NCBI RefSeq assembly: GCF_003097135.1 | Contig: NZ_QEQL01000004.1 | Span: 186,001 to 250,000 of the forward strand | Direction: 5' to 3' | Length of the DNA: 64,000 nucleotides | Origin: Pseudomonas sp. URIL14HWK12:I12 | GTDB lineage: Bacteria > Pseudomonadota > Gammaproteobacteria > Pseudomonadales > Pseudomonadaceae | Shown here: positions 8,698-17,745 of the stretch, in pieces | Numbering within the stretch: position 1 is the first letter of the stretch | Layout: each line of letters opens with the position of its first letter | Made by a program: the position numbers and the translations under genes | The notes under the pieces: model-generated | Told to the model about the DNA's origin: nothing | Seen by the model: only the letters and a program-made list of their open reading frames with translations | Database searches by the model: none

Positions 8698-10281
8698 ATG
8701 ACTTCAGAAATAAGCAGCGTAGCGGCCTCCGCCTCGGCCCTGGCCTCCGCCCAGCGCGGCGCGGCGCTCACCGGGCAGCTTCTGAACCTGCTGCAGCCGG
8801 CCGCAGGTGCGCTGGCACCGGGGCAGACCGCCCGCGCCGATGTGCTGCAGGTCCGCCAGGGTGCCCAGGACTTCCAGGTACTGCTGGCGCTGACGCTCGA
8901 CAACGGCAAATCCCTGAATTTGCAGGTGAGCACCAGCCAACCGCTGGCCCAGGGCACGCAACTGCTGGTGCAGAAGCTGTTCAGCAACCAGTTGGCAGTC
9001 ACCAACCCGGGTGCCGGCAGCCTCACCGAGCTCGACACCCGCCAGGTGCCGCCGGGCACGCTGCTCCAAGGCAAAGTGATCACCAGCGTGGCACTGCCCG
9101 CTGACCTCCCCGGCGCCCCGATGCAGTACCGGGCCACGGTTGCGCTGCTGGGCAGCGCACTGGCCGGGCAGAGCCTGACCCTGGACAGCCCCCAACCCCT
9201 GCGCCTGGGCAGCCTGCTCAGCGCTGTGGTGCAGGGGCCGCAGGCGCTGCGTTTCGTGCAGGTGGGCCAGCAGTTCGACCAGTTGGCGCTGAGCCAGCAG
9301 CTCAACACCCAGCAAAGCCGCCAGGCCTCGTTGCCCAGCCTGCTCGGCCTGCTGCAAAACGCACAGGCAGGTGGGGCGCTGCCGCCGGCGGTAGCCAGCC
9401 AGGCCCGGGCGCTGCTGGCCAGCCTGCCCAGCCCAGCCGACCTCACCGACCCCAAGGCCGTGGCCCAGGCCTTCCAGGCCAGCGGCCTGTTCATGGAAAG
9501 CCGGCTGCTCGCCGGCAGCCTGGCCACCGAGCAACCGGCGCCTGACCTCAAGAGCGCGCTGCTGCGCCTGGTCGCGCAATTGCTGCCGAACCTGCCTGAG
9601 GGCGGGTCGATCAACCCGGCCACGCTGGCGGTCATCGCCCAGAACCTGGCCCGCGCGCAGCAATCGAACCGGCTTCGCAACGCTTTGGGGGTGCTCGGGC
9701 AGGTCAGCGCCAAGCCTGATCTGGACAGCGATTTCCCGCTGCCCTCGCGTAATGCCGAGGCCCAGGACGGCGAAGAAGACCTGCACGCGTTGTTGCGGCT
9801 GGCCTCGGCGGCCATTTCACGGCTGCAGACCCACCAGCTCACCAGCCTGGAACACAGCGGCGTGCAGGCCGACGGCAAGGTACTCACTACATGGCAGCTG
9901 GAAATCCCGATGCGCTACCTGGATGGGTTGATTCCCTTGCAGGTACGAGTACAAAGCGAGGGGCAAGAAGGCGAAGAGGAAACCGACGCCGAGGGCCGCC
10001 CTCGGCCCAGGCGCAAACTCTGGCGCCTGGAGCTGGCCTTCGATCTGGACCCCTTGGGCCCGCTGCAGGTGCAGGTAGAGCTGCTGGAAAACCAGCTGAC
10101 CAGCCAGCTATGGGCCGAGAACCCGCGCACTGCGGCGCTCATCGAGCAACAGCTGGGCTACCTGCGGCAGCGCCTGAGCGACGCCGGCCTCGAAGTGGGC
10201 GAGCTCAACTGCCACACCGGCAAACCCGCGCGCGGGCCGCGCACGCAATTGGACCAACGCTGGGTGGATGAAACCGCATGA
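8698..10281 (+). CDS. fliK: FliK-like flagellar hook-length control protein (orphan)
   Basis: This 527-residue protein is rich in Ala, Leu and Gln and has no signal peptide or membrane helix. The last 140 residues resemble the FliK C-terminal domain (WQLEIPMRYLDGLIPLQVRV, then ELAFDLDPLGPLQVQVELL and LGYLRQRLSDAGLEVGELNCH). In flagellar export, FliK measures the hook and its C-terminus switches FlhB specificity. The gene lies outside any flagellar cluster and overlaps the next gene, a free FlhB-tail homologue, by 4 bases. The start ATG at 8698 is preceded by a GGTAAG ribosome site; an in-frame ATG 54 bases earlier is less likely. It may be a paralogue of the main FliK rather than the hook ruler. 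Confidence 0.75.
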   Translation: MTSEISSVAASASALASAQRGAALTGQLLNLLQPAAGALAPGQTARADVLQVRQGAQDFQVLLALTLDNGKSLNLQVSTSQPLAQGTQLLVQKLFSNQLAVTNPGAGSLTELDTRQVPPGTLLQGKVITSVALPADLPGAPMQYRATVALLGSALAGQSLTLDSPQPLRLGSLLSAVVQGPQALRFVQVGQQFDQLALSQQLNTQQSRQASLPSLLGLLQNAQAGGALPPAVASQARALLASLPSPADLTDPKAVAQAFQASGLFMESRLLAGSLATEQPAPDLKSALLRLVAQLLPNLPEGGSINPATLAVIAQNLARAQQSNRLRNALGVLGQVSAKPDLDSDFPLPSRNAEAQDGEEDLHALLRLASAAISRLQTHQLTSLEHSGVQADGKVLTTWQLEIPMRYLDGLIPLQVRVQSEGQEGEEETDAEGRPRPRRKLWRLELAFDLDPLGPLQVQVELLENQLTSQLWAENPRTAALIEQQLGYLRQRLSDAGLEVGELNCHTGKPARGPRTQLDQRWVDETA

Positions 10282-10622
10282 GCACCTCTTTTACCCGCCA
10301 GGCCATCGCGCTGACCTACGACGGTGAGCGTGCGCCCAACCTTTCGGCCAAGGGCGACGATGAGCTGGCCGAGGCGATCCTGGCCTTGGCCAAACAGCAT
10401 GAAATTCCGATTTACGAGAATGCCGAGCTGGTGAAGCTGCTGGCGCGCCTGGAGCTGGGCGAGGAAATACCGGAGGCGTTGTACCTGACCATCGCCGAGA
10501 TCATTTCCTTTGCCTGGTACCTACAGGGCAAGCGCCCGCCTGGCTTCGAGATGCCTGGGCCGAAGCCCGAGCGCGACGTGACGCCCTCGTTGCCACGCCT
10601 CTTGGGCCCCGCCAAAACCTGA
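10278..10622 (+). CDS. free-standing FlhB C-terminal-domain-like protein
   Basis: This 114-residue soluble protein resembles the cytoplasmic domain of FlhB/YscU export-switch proteins. It begins near QAIALTYDGERAPNLSAKGDDELAEAILALAKQHEIPIYENAELVKLLARLELGEEIP when read in pieces, with the family IPIYENAELVKLL motif at about 40-52. The membrane domain and the autocleavage NPTH motif of full FlhB are both absent. In the family such proteins (FlhX/YlqH type) can partly stand in for the cleaved FlhB tail. The ATGA overlap with the FliK-like gene implies co-translation and a shared role, inferred to be modulation of flagellar export. Confidence 0.8.
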   Translation: MSTSFTRQAIALTYDGERAPNLSAKGDDELAEAILALAKQHEIPIYENAELVKLLARLELGEEIPEALYLTIAEIISFAWYLQGKRPPGFEMPGPKPERDVTPSLPRLLGPAKT

Positions 10623-10668
10623 AGCTCAGGTATGCTTGCGTCTGTTGATAACACCGAGGCCGTTCCGC

Positions 10669-11229
10669 ATGACCCACCTGCGCCCGATGCTGGCAGCTGA
10701 TTTCGACCGTTTCTGGCCCACTTTCCAGGCCGTAGTGCAGGGCCAGGCCACCTATGCCTATGACCCCGCCACCACCCGCGAGCAAGCTGAGCACCTATGG
10801 CTACATTTGCCGCTGCAGACCTGGCTGGCCGAAGACGATGACGGCACCCTGCTGGGCAGCTATTACCTCAAGGCCAACGCTGCAGGGCCTGGCGGCCACG
10901 TTAGCAATTGCGGCTACATGGTCAGTGCAGCCGCCCGTGGCAAGGGGGTGGCGCGGCTGATGTGCGAGCATTCGCAGGCGCAGGCGCGTGCGGCGGGGTT
11001 TCTGGCGATGCAGTTCAATTCGGTGGTCAGCACCAATGAAGTCGCTGTGGCGCTGTGGCGCAAGCTGGGCTTCGAGGAAGTCGGCAGGCTGCCCAAGGCT
11101 TACCGCCACGCCACCGAAGGGCTGGTGGATTGCCTGGTGATGTACAAGTGGCTGGAGGAGCCGGCGCCCGTGCGGTTGATCGGGCGCAAGAACATCGAGT
11201 CGGTGGTATCGCGCCCGCGCCGCCCCTAG
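10669..11229 (+). CDS. GNAT-family N-acetyltransferase
   Basis: This 186-residue protein has the GNAT fold. The acyl-CoA pyrophosphate-binding loop is visible as VSAAARGKGVARLM at about residues 85-98, and the C-terminal NEVAVALWRKLGFEEVGRLP segment (about 125-145) is typical of motif B. It would transfer an acetyl group to an amine of unknown identity. I chose the ATG at 10669 because the product begins directly with the first GNAT strand (MTHLRPML). It ends 3 bases from the converging transporter gene. Confidence 0.85.
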   Translation: MTHLRPMLAADFDRFWPTFQAVVQGQATYAYDPATTREQAEHLWLHLPLQTWLAEDDDGTLLGSYYLKANAAGPGGHVSNCGYMVSAAARGKGVARLMCEHSQAQARAAGFLAMQFNSVVSTNEVAVALWRKLGFEEVGRLPKAYRHATEGLVDCLVMYKWLEEPAPVRLIGRKNIESVVSRPRRP

Positions 11230-11232
11230 GCG

Positions 11233-12165
11233 TCAGGCCTGCGGCGTGGCCCTCAGGGGCCGGCGCAGCGCTTGCCCCAGCCACACCCCCAGCAGTGCCA
11301 GCGCACCGCCCATCGCGTGATAGGGCGCCAGGCGCTCACCCAGCCAGCCCACCGCGACCAGCGCGACGATCAACGGGATCAGGTTGAGAAACAGGCTGGC
11401 CCGGCTCGGCCCTACCGCCTGCACACCGTTGATCCACAGCCAGGGCGCCAGAATCGAGGCCAATAGCCCTGCGTAGAGCACCAGCGGCAGGCTCTGCGCG
11501 GTAATGCCAGAACGCTCGCCCAGGAGGTACCAGGGCAGCAGGCACACCAGCGCGCAGGCAACCTGCACCGTCAGTTGCAGCCAGGCGCCCAGGGGCAACT
11601 GCCAGCGCCGCAACAACACGCCATACAGGGCGTTGGCCAGCACCGCCACCAGCATCAACCCGTCGCCGCCGCTCAGGCGCAGGTGCGCGATATTGCCCGG
11701 CTCGCCTCGGGCGATCAGGCACAACACCCCGGCGAACGACACCAGCCCGCCCAGCAGCGCACCCCAGGTCAAGGGCTCGCGCGCCAGCAGGCTGCTGAGC
11801 AGCGCCGACATAAGGGGCGACAGCGCGATCAGGATGCCCATGTTGGTGGCGCTGGTGCTCTGCGCGGCGCTGTAGGCAAGGCCCTGGTAGATCACCATGC
11901 CCAGCAGCCCCAATGCGGCCAGCTGTGGCCAGTGCCGGCGCACGCTCCGGCGCTCGCGCCACAACCCGGCAGCGGTGAACGGCAGCAGCAGCAACAAGGC
12001 CAGCGCCCAGCGGTAGAAGGTGATCGAAGCCGGGGCGATGAGCCCGGCCGAGAGCTTGGTGACCAGCGTATTGCCTGCCCACAACACCACGGTAAACAGC
12101 GGGAACAGCGCGTGCAGCGATGAGTGGGTACCAGAAGGTTGTGGTGAGGCCATGGTCAGGTCCAT
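11233..12165 (-). CDS. EamA/DMT-family transporter
   Basis: The 310-residue integral-membrane protein has ten predicted helices in two EamA halves, roughly 15-140 and 155-295. Typical elements are PLFTVVLWAGNTLVTKLSAG at the start and repeated GLLGMVIYQGLAY and WLGERLAPYHAMGGALALLGV segments. Members export amino acids or other small metabolites; the substrate cannot be predicted. Start choice is uncertain between ATG at 12165 and ATG at 12153, neither with a strong ribosome site. It diverges from topB, with a LexA-like box between them. Confidence 0.85.
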   Translation of the reverse strand: MDLTMASPQPSGTHSSLHALFPLFTVVLWAGNTLVTKLSAGLIAPASITFYRWALALLLLLPFTAAGLWRERRSVRRHWPQLAALGLLGMVIYQGLAYSAAQSTSATNMGILIALSPLMSALLSSLLAREPLTWGALLGGLVSFAGVLCLIARGEPGNIAHLRLSGGDGLMLVAVLANALYGVLLRRWQLPLGAWLQLTVQVACALVCLLPWYLLGERSGITAQSLPLVLYAGLLASILAPWLWINGVQAVGPSRASLFLNLIPLIVALVAVGWLGERLAPYHAMGGALALLGVWLGQALRRPLRATPQA

Positions 12166-12231
12166 TGAGCGCAAGGGGCCGCCGATTTAGCCAGAGATAG
12201 CCGGCCGGCGAAACCCCGGCGGCAGACAATA

Positions 12232-12247
12232 CTGTATATCCATACAA
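12232..12247. promoter_or_regulatory. LexA-like SOS box
   Basis: CTGTATATCCATACAA matches the gammaproteobacterial LexA operator CTG-(TA-rich N10)-CAG in all positions except the last base (A for G). It lies almost midway in the 149-base intergenic region between the DMT transporter and topB, about 67 bases from each start, in an A+T-rich island. Binding is inferred. Confidence 0.45.
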
Positions 12248-12314
12248 ATTTTCGCTTGCTCGCCTTGCCGGCCTGTCGCATCCTTGCGCCACGTTCCCCA
12301 GCCGGCCCGCTACC

Positions 12315-14240
12315 ATGCGCCTGTTCCTCTGCGAAAAACCCTCCCAAGCCAAGGACATCGCCCAGGTACTGGGCGCGCGCCAGCGCGGTGAAGGTTGCTG
12401 GCAGGGTAATGGCGTTCGCGTCACCTGGTGCATCGGCCACCTGCTCGAAACCGCCCCGCCCGATGCCTACGACGCCCGCTACAAGAAGTGGGCCCTGGCC
12501 GACCTGCCCATCGTGCCAGGCCAGTGGAAGCTGCAGGTCAAGCGCAAAACCGCCGCCCAGTTCAAGGCTGTGAAGCGCCTGCTGGGCGAAGCCTCGGAGC
12601 TGGTGATCGCCACCGACGCCGACCGGGAGGGCGAGATGATCGCCCGCGAACTGGTCGAACATTGCCGCTACCGCGGCCCGGTTCAACGGCTGTGGCTCTC
12701 GGCACTGGATGACGCCTCCATTCGCAAGGCCTTGGCGAGCCTGCGGCCAGGCGCGGCCACGTTCAACCTCTATCAGTCTGCCCTTGGCCGCTCCCGCGCC
12801 GACTGGCTGATCGGCATGAACATGAGCCGGTTATTTACGCTGCTCGGCCGCCAGGGCGGTTACGACGGGGTGCTGAGCGTGGGGCGCGTGCAAACCCCAA
12901 CCCTGCGCCTGGTGGTCGACCGCGACCGCGCCATTGCCGATTTCGTCCCGGTCCCCTTCTGGGCCATCGACGTGCCCTTGAGCACGGCCGAAGGCCATTT
13001 CACCGCGCAGTGGCAGGCCCCCGAAGCCCACTGCGACGACCAGGGCCGCTGCCTGAAGCAGGAAGTGGCCCAGGCAGCCGCCCGAGCGATCGAGAGCGCC
13101 GACGACGCGCAGGTGAGCGAGGTCAAGGTAGAGCGGGTAAAAGAGGCCGCCCCCCTGCCCTTCGACCTCGGCACCCTGCAGCAGCTGTGCTCGAAAAAGC
13201 TGGGCCTGGGCGCCCAGGAGACCCTCGACATCGCCCAGGCGCTTTACGAAACCCATAAGCTGATCACCTACCCGCGCAGCGACTGCGGCTACTTGCCCAA
13301 CAGCCAGCACGCCGAGGCGCCGGCGATTCTCAAAGCTCTGGCCGCCGCCGACCCTGCGCTTGAGGTGCTTGCCCCCCACCTGCAACCGGGGCGCCGTTCA
13401 CGGGCCTGGAACGACAGCAAGGTCACCGCCCACCACGGCATCATTCCCACTGCCGCAGCGCGCGGCCTGGGCGCCCTGAGCGGCAAGCATCGGGCGGTCT
13501 ACAGCCTGATCCGCGCCCGTTATCTCGCGCAGTTCTTGCCCGATCACGAATACGACCGCACCCGGGCGCGCTTGGTGTGTGCTGGCGAACCGCTGCTGGC
13601 CACCGGCAAGGTGGTGGCTGAGCCCGGCTGGAAACGCGCCCTGCCCGAGGCCCTTGCGCCCAGCGGCAACCAGCCTACGGTGCAGGTGCTGCCGCCGCTC
13701 AAGCGCGGGCAGGCCTGCGACGCGGGCCAACCTCGGCTCAAGTCGCTCTTCACCCAACCGCCCAAGCCCTTCACCGAGGGCGACCTGATCAGCGCCATGA
13801 AGAATGTCGCCAAGCTGGTCAGCGACCCGGTGCTCAAGCAAAAGCTGAAAGAAACCACCGGCATCGGCACCGAGGCCACGCGCGCGAGCATCATCCAGGG
13901 CCTGCTCGACCGCGGTTATCTTCTGAAAAACGGCAAGGCGCTGGCGGCTACACCAGCGGCCTTCAGCCTGATCGACGCGGTGCCCAGGCCTATCGCCGAC
14001 CCTGGCACCACCGCCATCTGGGAACAGGCACTGGACATGGTGCAAAGCGGCGAAATGGCACTGGAAGAATTCGTTGCCCGCCAGTCAGCCTGGATGGGCA
14101 AGCTGGTCGAGCGCTGCAAAGGGTTGCGGTTGGCCATCAGCGGGCCGGCGCCGGCTTCGGTCAAAAAACCCTGGCAGAAGAAACGAGGCGCCCGCTCGGC
14201 AGCGGGTGCACCTCGGCGCCGCAAGGGCGCCAAGGCTTGA
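12315..14240 (+). CDS. topB: DNA topoisomerase III
   Basis: TopB is a type IA topoisomerase that decatenates DNA by single-strand passage. The 641-residue protein starts with the Toprim domain (FLCEKPSQAKDIA with Glu7, and ATDADREGEMIA with Asp101 and Asp103). The catalytic tyrosine is Tyr319 in LITYPRSD, close to Tyr328 of the E. coli enzyme. The GVLSVGRVQTPTLRLVVDRD segment and the late GIGTEATRASIIQGL motif are also present. A short basic C-terminal tail (KKPWQKKRGARS, then RRRKGAKA) replaces zinc fingers. It converges with pepN 6 bases away. Confidence 0.96.
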   Translation: MRLFLCEKPSQAKDIAQVLGARQRGEGCWQGNGVRVTWCIGHLLETAPPDAYDARYKKWALADLPIVPGQWKLQVKRKTAAQFKAVKRLLGEASELVIATDADREGEMIARELVEHCRYRGPVQRLWLSALDDASIRKALASLRPGAATFNLYQSALGRSRADWLIGMNMSRLFTLLGRQGGYDGVLSVGRVQTPTLRLVVDRDRAIADFVPVPFWAIDVPLSTAEGHFTAQWQAPEAHCDDQGRCLKQEVAQAAARAIESADDAQVSEVKVERVKEAAPLPFDLGTLQQLCSKKLGLGAQETLDIAQALYETHKLITYPRSDCGYLPNSQHAEAPAILKALAAADPALEVLAPHLQPGRRSRAWNDSKVTAHHGIIPTAAARGLGALSGKHRAVYSLIRARYLAQFLPDHEYDRTRARLVCAGEPLLATGKVVAEPGWKRALPEALAPSGNQPTVQVLPPLKRGQACDAGQPRLKSLFTQPPKPFTEGDLISAMKNVAKLVSDPVLKQKLKETTGIGTEATRASIIQGLLDRGYLLKNGKALAATPAAFSLIDAVPRPIADPGTTAIWEQALDMVQSGEMALEEFVARQSAWMGKLVERCKGLRLAISGPAPASVKKPWQKKRGARSAAGAPRRRKGAKA

Positions 14241-14246
14241 GCAGGC

Positions 14247-16904
14247 TCACGCCAAGCTCTTGCTCACCACCTCGAACACATCGCTGCTCAGTTCACCCGA
14301 ATCACGGATCCGCTCCAGCTCACCCTTCATCAGCGTCTGGCGGGCGCTGCCGTACTTGCGCCAGCGGGTCAGCGGCGCCAGTAGGCGGGAGGCGATCTGC
14401 GGGTTGGTCTTGTTCAGTTCCAGGATGATGTCAGCCAGGAAGCGATAGCCGGTGCCGTCGGCTGCATGGAAGTTGACCAGGTTCTGGCCGGCGAAGGCAC
14501 CGATCAGGGCGCGCACCTTATTGGGGTTACGCAGGGTGAACGCCGGGTGCTGCATCAGCGCTTTGACCCTTGCCAGGCCGCCAGGCTGCGTATTGGCCGC
14601 CTGCACACTGAACCATTGGTCCATCACCAGCGCGTTGTTGGCGAATTCACTGGCAAATTGCGCAAGCACTGCATCGCGCTCCTGCTGGAACGGCGAATTG
14701 ACCAGCACGGCCAGGGCGGTCAGGCGCTCGGTCATGTTGTCGGCGTGCTCGAACTGTTCCTGGGCGGCAGCCACCCCTTCGGCCTCTTCCAGCAGCATGA
14801 GGTAAGAGAGCGCGATGTTCTGGAGGGCGCGGCGGGCGAAATGCTCGGCGCTGGCGAGGTAAGGCGTGGTACGGGATTGCGCGCGAGCGGCCTGGTAACG
14901 GCGCCACAGCGGCTCACGCAGGGTCTTGGCCAATTGCAGGCGGGCAGCGTTGCGGGCGGCGTGGATCGCCTCCACATCGGCCACCTCGCTGATCTCGGTG
15001 AGGTACGCCTCGCCAGGCAGTGAAAGCATTTCAGCGACCATGGCCGGGTCCAGGCTTTCGTCGGCCAGCAGTGCAGCGAACGCTTGCACCAGGCGCTGGT
15101 CAGCGACTAGAGGCTGGCCGGCCTGGTATTGGCCGATCATTTCTTGCAGCACCTGCACGGCCAACTGTTGGCCGGCTTCCCAGCGGTTGAACCCGTCGCT
15201 GTCGTGCTGCATCAGGAACATCAGCTGATCGCGGGTGTAAGGAAAGCTCAGCTTCACCGGCGCACTGAAACCGCGCAGCAGCGAAGGCAGCGGCTGTTGC
15301 GCCAGGCCTTCGAAGGTGAAGGTTTGCTCGGCTTCGGTCACCTGCAGCACACGCTGCGTGGCCTGGGCGCTGGCTTCACCTTTCAGGCGCAGCGGCAGGT
15401 CCTGGCCATCGGCGCCCAGCAAGCCCAGCTCCACGGGGATCACGAACGGCAGCTTATGGTCGCTCTCAGGCGTTGCGGGGCAGCTCTGGCGGAAGGTCAG
15501 GCTGTAGCATCCGGCTGCGGCGTCGTAATGTTCGCTGACGGCCAGGCGCGGGGTACCCGCCTGGCTGTACCAGCGTTTGAACTGGCCAAGGTCTACGCTG
15601 TTGGCCTCTTCCATGGCGCTGACGAAGTCGTCGCAGGTGACCGCCTGGCCGTCGTGCCGCTCGAAATACAGGTCGCTGCCCTTGCGGAAACCTTCCGCAC
15701 CCAGGAGGGTACGAATCATCCGCACCACCTCGGCGCCCTTCTCGTACACCGTCAGGGTGTAGAAGTTGGAAATCTCGATGAAGCTGGCTGGGCGCACCGG
15801 GTGGGCCATGGGGCCGGCGTCTTCGGCGAACTGGTGAGTGCGCAGGTAAGCCACATCCTCGATGCGCTTGACGGTGCGCGAGTTCATGTCCGCGGAGAAC
15901 TCGGCATCGCGGAACACCGTGAAGCCTTCCTTGAGCGAGAGCTGGAACCAGTCGCGGCAGGTCACCCGGTTACCCGACCAGTTGTGGAAGTACTCGTGCG
16001 CCACTACGGCCTCGACACGTTGGTGCGCAGCATCGGTGGCGGTTTCGGCACGAGCCAGCACGCAACTGGAGTTGAAGATGTTCAGGCCTTTGTTTTCCAT
16101 GGCGCCCATGTTGAAGTCGTTGACCGCCACGATCATGAAGATGTCCAGGTCGTATTCGCGGCCGTAGACTTCTTCGTCCCAGCGCATGGACTTCTTCAGG
16201 CTGTCCATGGCGTGCTGGCATTTGTCGATGTTTTCCGGCTCCACGTAAATGCGCAGGGCCACGTCACGGCCGCTGGCCCGGGTGAAGCTGTCTTCGACGC
16301 ACCACAGGTCACCCGCTACCAGGGCGAACAGGTAGGCCGGCTTCTTGAAGGGGTCTTCCCAGGTCGCCCAATGGCGCCCATCTTCGCTGTCACCGCTGGC
16401 TACCGGGTTGCCGTTGGAGAGCAGCACCGGGTATTTCTGCTTGTCGGCCGAGAGCGAGGTGGTGAAGCTGCTCATCACGTCGGGGCGGTCCAGGTACCAG
16501 GTGATCTTGCGAAAGCCTTCGGCTTCGCATTGGGTGCAAAACATACCGCCCGACTTGTACAACCCTTCGAGCGCAGTGTTGGTCTCGGGGTGAATACGCA
16601 CAGTGCTGTCGAGGGTGAACTCGGCCGTGGTTGGCTGCAGGGTCAGGTGGCTGTCGCCAAGCTGGTAGTCGCCAGCGGCCAGCGCCTGGTCATTCAGGGC
16701 AAGGCTCAGCAGCTCGAGCTGCTGGCCGTCCAGCACCAGCGGCGGCAGCCCCTCACCGGCGGCAGGGTTGCGGCGCATCACCAGTTGCGCGTGCACCAGG
16801 GTGTGGTCGTCGTGCAGCTCGAAGGTCAGGTGCGTCTCATCGATCAGGTAGTCGGGCGCGGTGTAATTCTTCAGGTAGATGGTACGAGGCTGCTCGGTTC
16901 GCAT
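14247..16904 (-). CDS. pepN: aminopeptidase N
   Basis: PepN is a cytoplasmic M1-family zinc aminopeptidase for general peptide turnover. The 885-residue length matches the gammaproteobacterial family. The substrate-anchoring GAMEN motif is at 267-271, and the zinc site HEYFHNW at 303-309 uses His303, Glu304 and His307, with the third ligand Glu in SLKEGF some 19 residues later. The four-domain arrangement with a long helical C-terminal half is evident. It is the last gene of the minus-strand chain beginning at nadK and starts 10 bases after the DUF2797 gene. Confidence 0.97.
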   Translation of the reverse strand: MRTEQPRTIYLKNYTAPDYLIDETHLTFELHDDHTLVHAQLVMRRNPAAGEGLPPLVLDGQQLELLSLALNDQALAAGDYQLGDSHLTLQPTTAEFTLDSTVRIHPETNTALEGLYKSGGMFCTQCEAEGFRKITWYLDRPDVMSSFTTSLSADKQKYPVLLSNGNPVASGDSEDGRHWATWEDPFKKPAYLFALVAGDLWCVEDSFTRASGRDVALRIYVEPENIDKCQHAMDSLKKSMRWDEEVYGREYDLDIFMIVAVNDFNMGAMENKGLNIFNSSCVLARAETATDAAHQRVEAVVAHEYFHNWSGNRVTCRDWFQLSLKEGFTVFRDAEFSADMNSRTVKRIEDVAYLRTHQFAEDAGPMAHPVRPASFIEISNFYTLTVYEKGAEVVRMIRTLLGAEGFRKGSDLYFERHDGQAVTCDDFVSAMEEANSVDLGQFKRWYSQAGTPRLAVSEHYDAAAGCYSLTFRQSCPATPESDHKLPFVIPVELGLLGADGQDLPLRLKGEASAQATQRVLQVTEAEQTFTFEGLAQQPLPSLLRGFSAPVKLSFPYTRDQLMFLMQHDSDGFNRWEAGQQLAVQVLQEMIGQYQAGQPLVADQRLVQAFAALLADESLDPAMVAEMLSLPGEAYLTEISEVADVEAIHAARNAARLQLAKTLREPLWRRYQAARAQSRTTPYLASAEHFARRALQNIALSYLMLLEEAEGVAAAQEQFEHADNMTERLTALAVLVNSPFQQERDAVLAQFASEFANNALVMDQWFSVQAANTQPGGLARVKALMQHPAFTLRNPNKVRALIGAFAGQNLVNFHAADGTGYRFLADIILELNKTNPQIASRLLAPLTRWRKYGSARQTLMKGELERIRDSGELSSDVFEVVSKSLA

Positions 16905-16914
16905 AACGATGTCC

Positions 16915-17745
16915 TTACTGATGCACGGCCAGTTGATAGGCGGTGTACTTGCGAATGTTGATCACGCCGGTGTCGAAGATCAGGTATTGGCCCTTGATGC
17001 CCATCAGGGTGCCTTCGGCCACGGGCTGCTTGTCGAGATTGAAACTGGCCACCTTTGTAGGGTAGGCGCGCACGGGGTAGTTCATCTGCACCAGCGCAGC
17101 GTCGGGCAGCGGCTGGATGGCCTGAAGGCCAAAGCGCGCCTGCAGGGCAGCCAGGCCTTCGGCGCAGCGGTCGAAGAGCATTTCGCGTACGGCGGGCAGG
17201 TCCACCTCCGGCGCCGGCCCCTTGAGCAGCGCGCGCCAGTTGGTGCGGTCCGGCACATGGGCGCGCAACAGGTCTTCGACCAACCCGGACTGCTGCCGGG
17301 TAGCCACCCGCAGAATCGGCAAGCCCTGGCTGGCGCCCTGGTCGAGCCAGCGGGTAGGCAGCTGGCTGGCGCGGGTGATGCCGACCTTCACGCCCGAGGA
17401 GTTGGCCAGGTAAACGATGTGATCGGTCATGCAGAACTGCTCGCCCCAGACGGGCTCGCGGCAGGTGCCGTGTTCGTAATGGCATTTTTCCGGGGCCATG
17501 ATGCAGACATCACACGCGGCCAGCGCCTGCATGCAGGGGTAGCAATAGCCCTGGCTGAAACTGGTGCGGGTACGCCGGCCGCAATTCACGCAGTGAATCT
17601 GGCCGAGGTACTCGAGTTTGAGGTGTTGCCCAATCAGCGGGTTGAGCTCGATGGCCTGCTCGCCGAGGCGAAGGCTATAACGCACTTCAGGCGCCTCCAG
17701 GCGCACAGCCATCTTTTGTACGGCACCGCGAAACTGTTCGATCAA
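16915..17745 (-). CDS. DUF2797 cysteine-rich protein
   Basis: This 276-residue protein of unknown function has a cysteine cluster at about residues 52-105 (HCVNCGRR, GYCYPCMQALAACDVC, KCHYEHGTC, EQFC), consistent with two zinc-binding sites. It is followed by VYLANSSGVKVGITR, which resembles the core of GIY-YIG nuclease folds; that likeness is inference. The best start is TTG at 17743-17745, overlapping the DUF1315 stop (TTGA). The nearest in-frame ATG is 11 codons further in, and longer readings run back through the upstream gene. Confidence 0.8.
   Translation of the reverse strand: MIEQFRGAVQKMAVRLEAPEVRYSLRLGEQAIELNPLIGQHLKLEYLGQIHCVNCGRRTRTSFSQGYCYPCMQALAACDVCIMAPEKCHYEHGTCREPVWGEQFCMTDHIVYLANSSGVKVGITRASQLPTRWLDQGASQGLPILRVATRQQSGLVEDLLRAHVPDRTNWRALLKGPAPEVDLPAVREMLFDRCAEGLAALQARFGLQAIQPLPDAALVQMNYPVRAYPTKVASFNLDKQPVAEGTLMGIKGQYLIFDTGVINIRKYTAYQLAVHQ

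Noticed and set aside
15129..16961. 610-codon frame on the plus strand opposite pepN
   Set aside because: It lies wholly antisense to an intact aminopeptidase N with its full active site. Long antisense frames are common in this GC-rich DNA, and the product has no recognisable domain.
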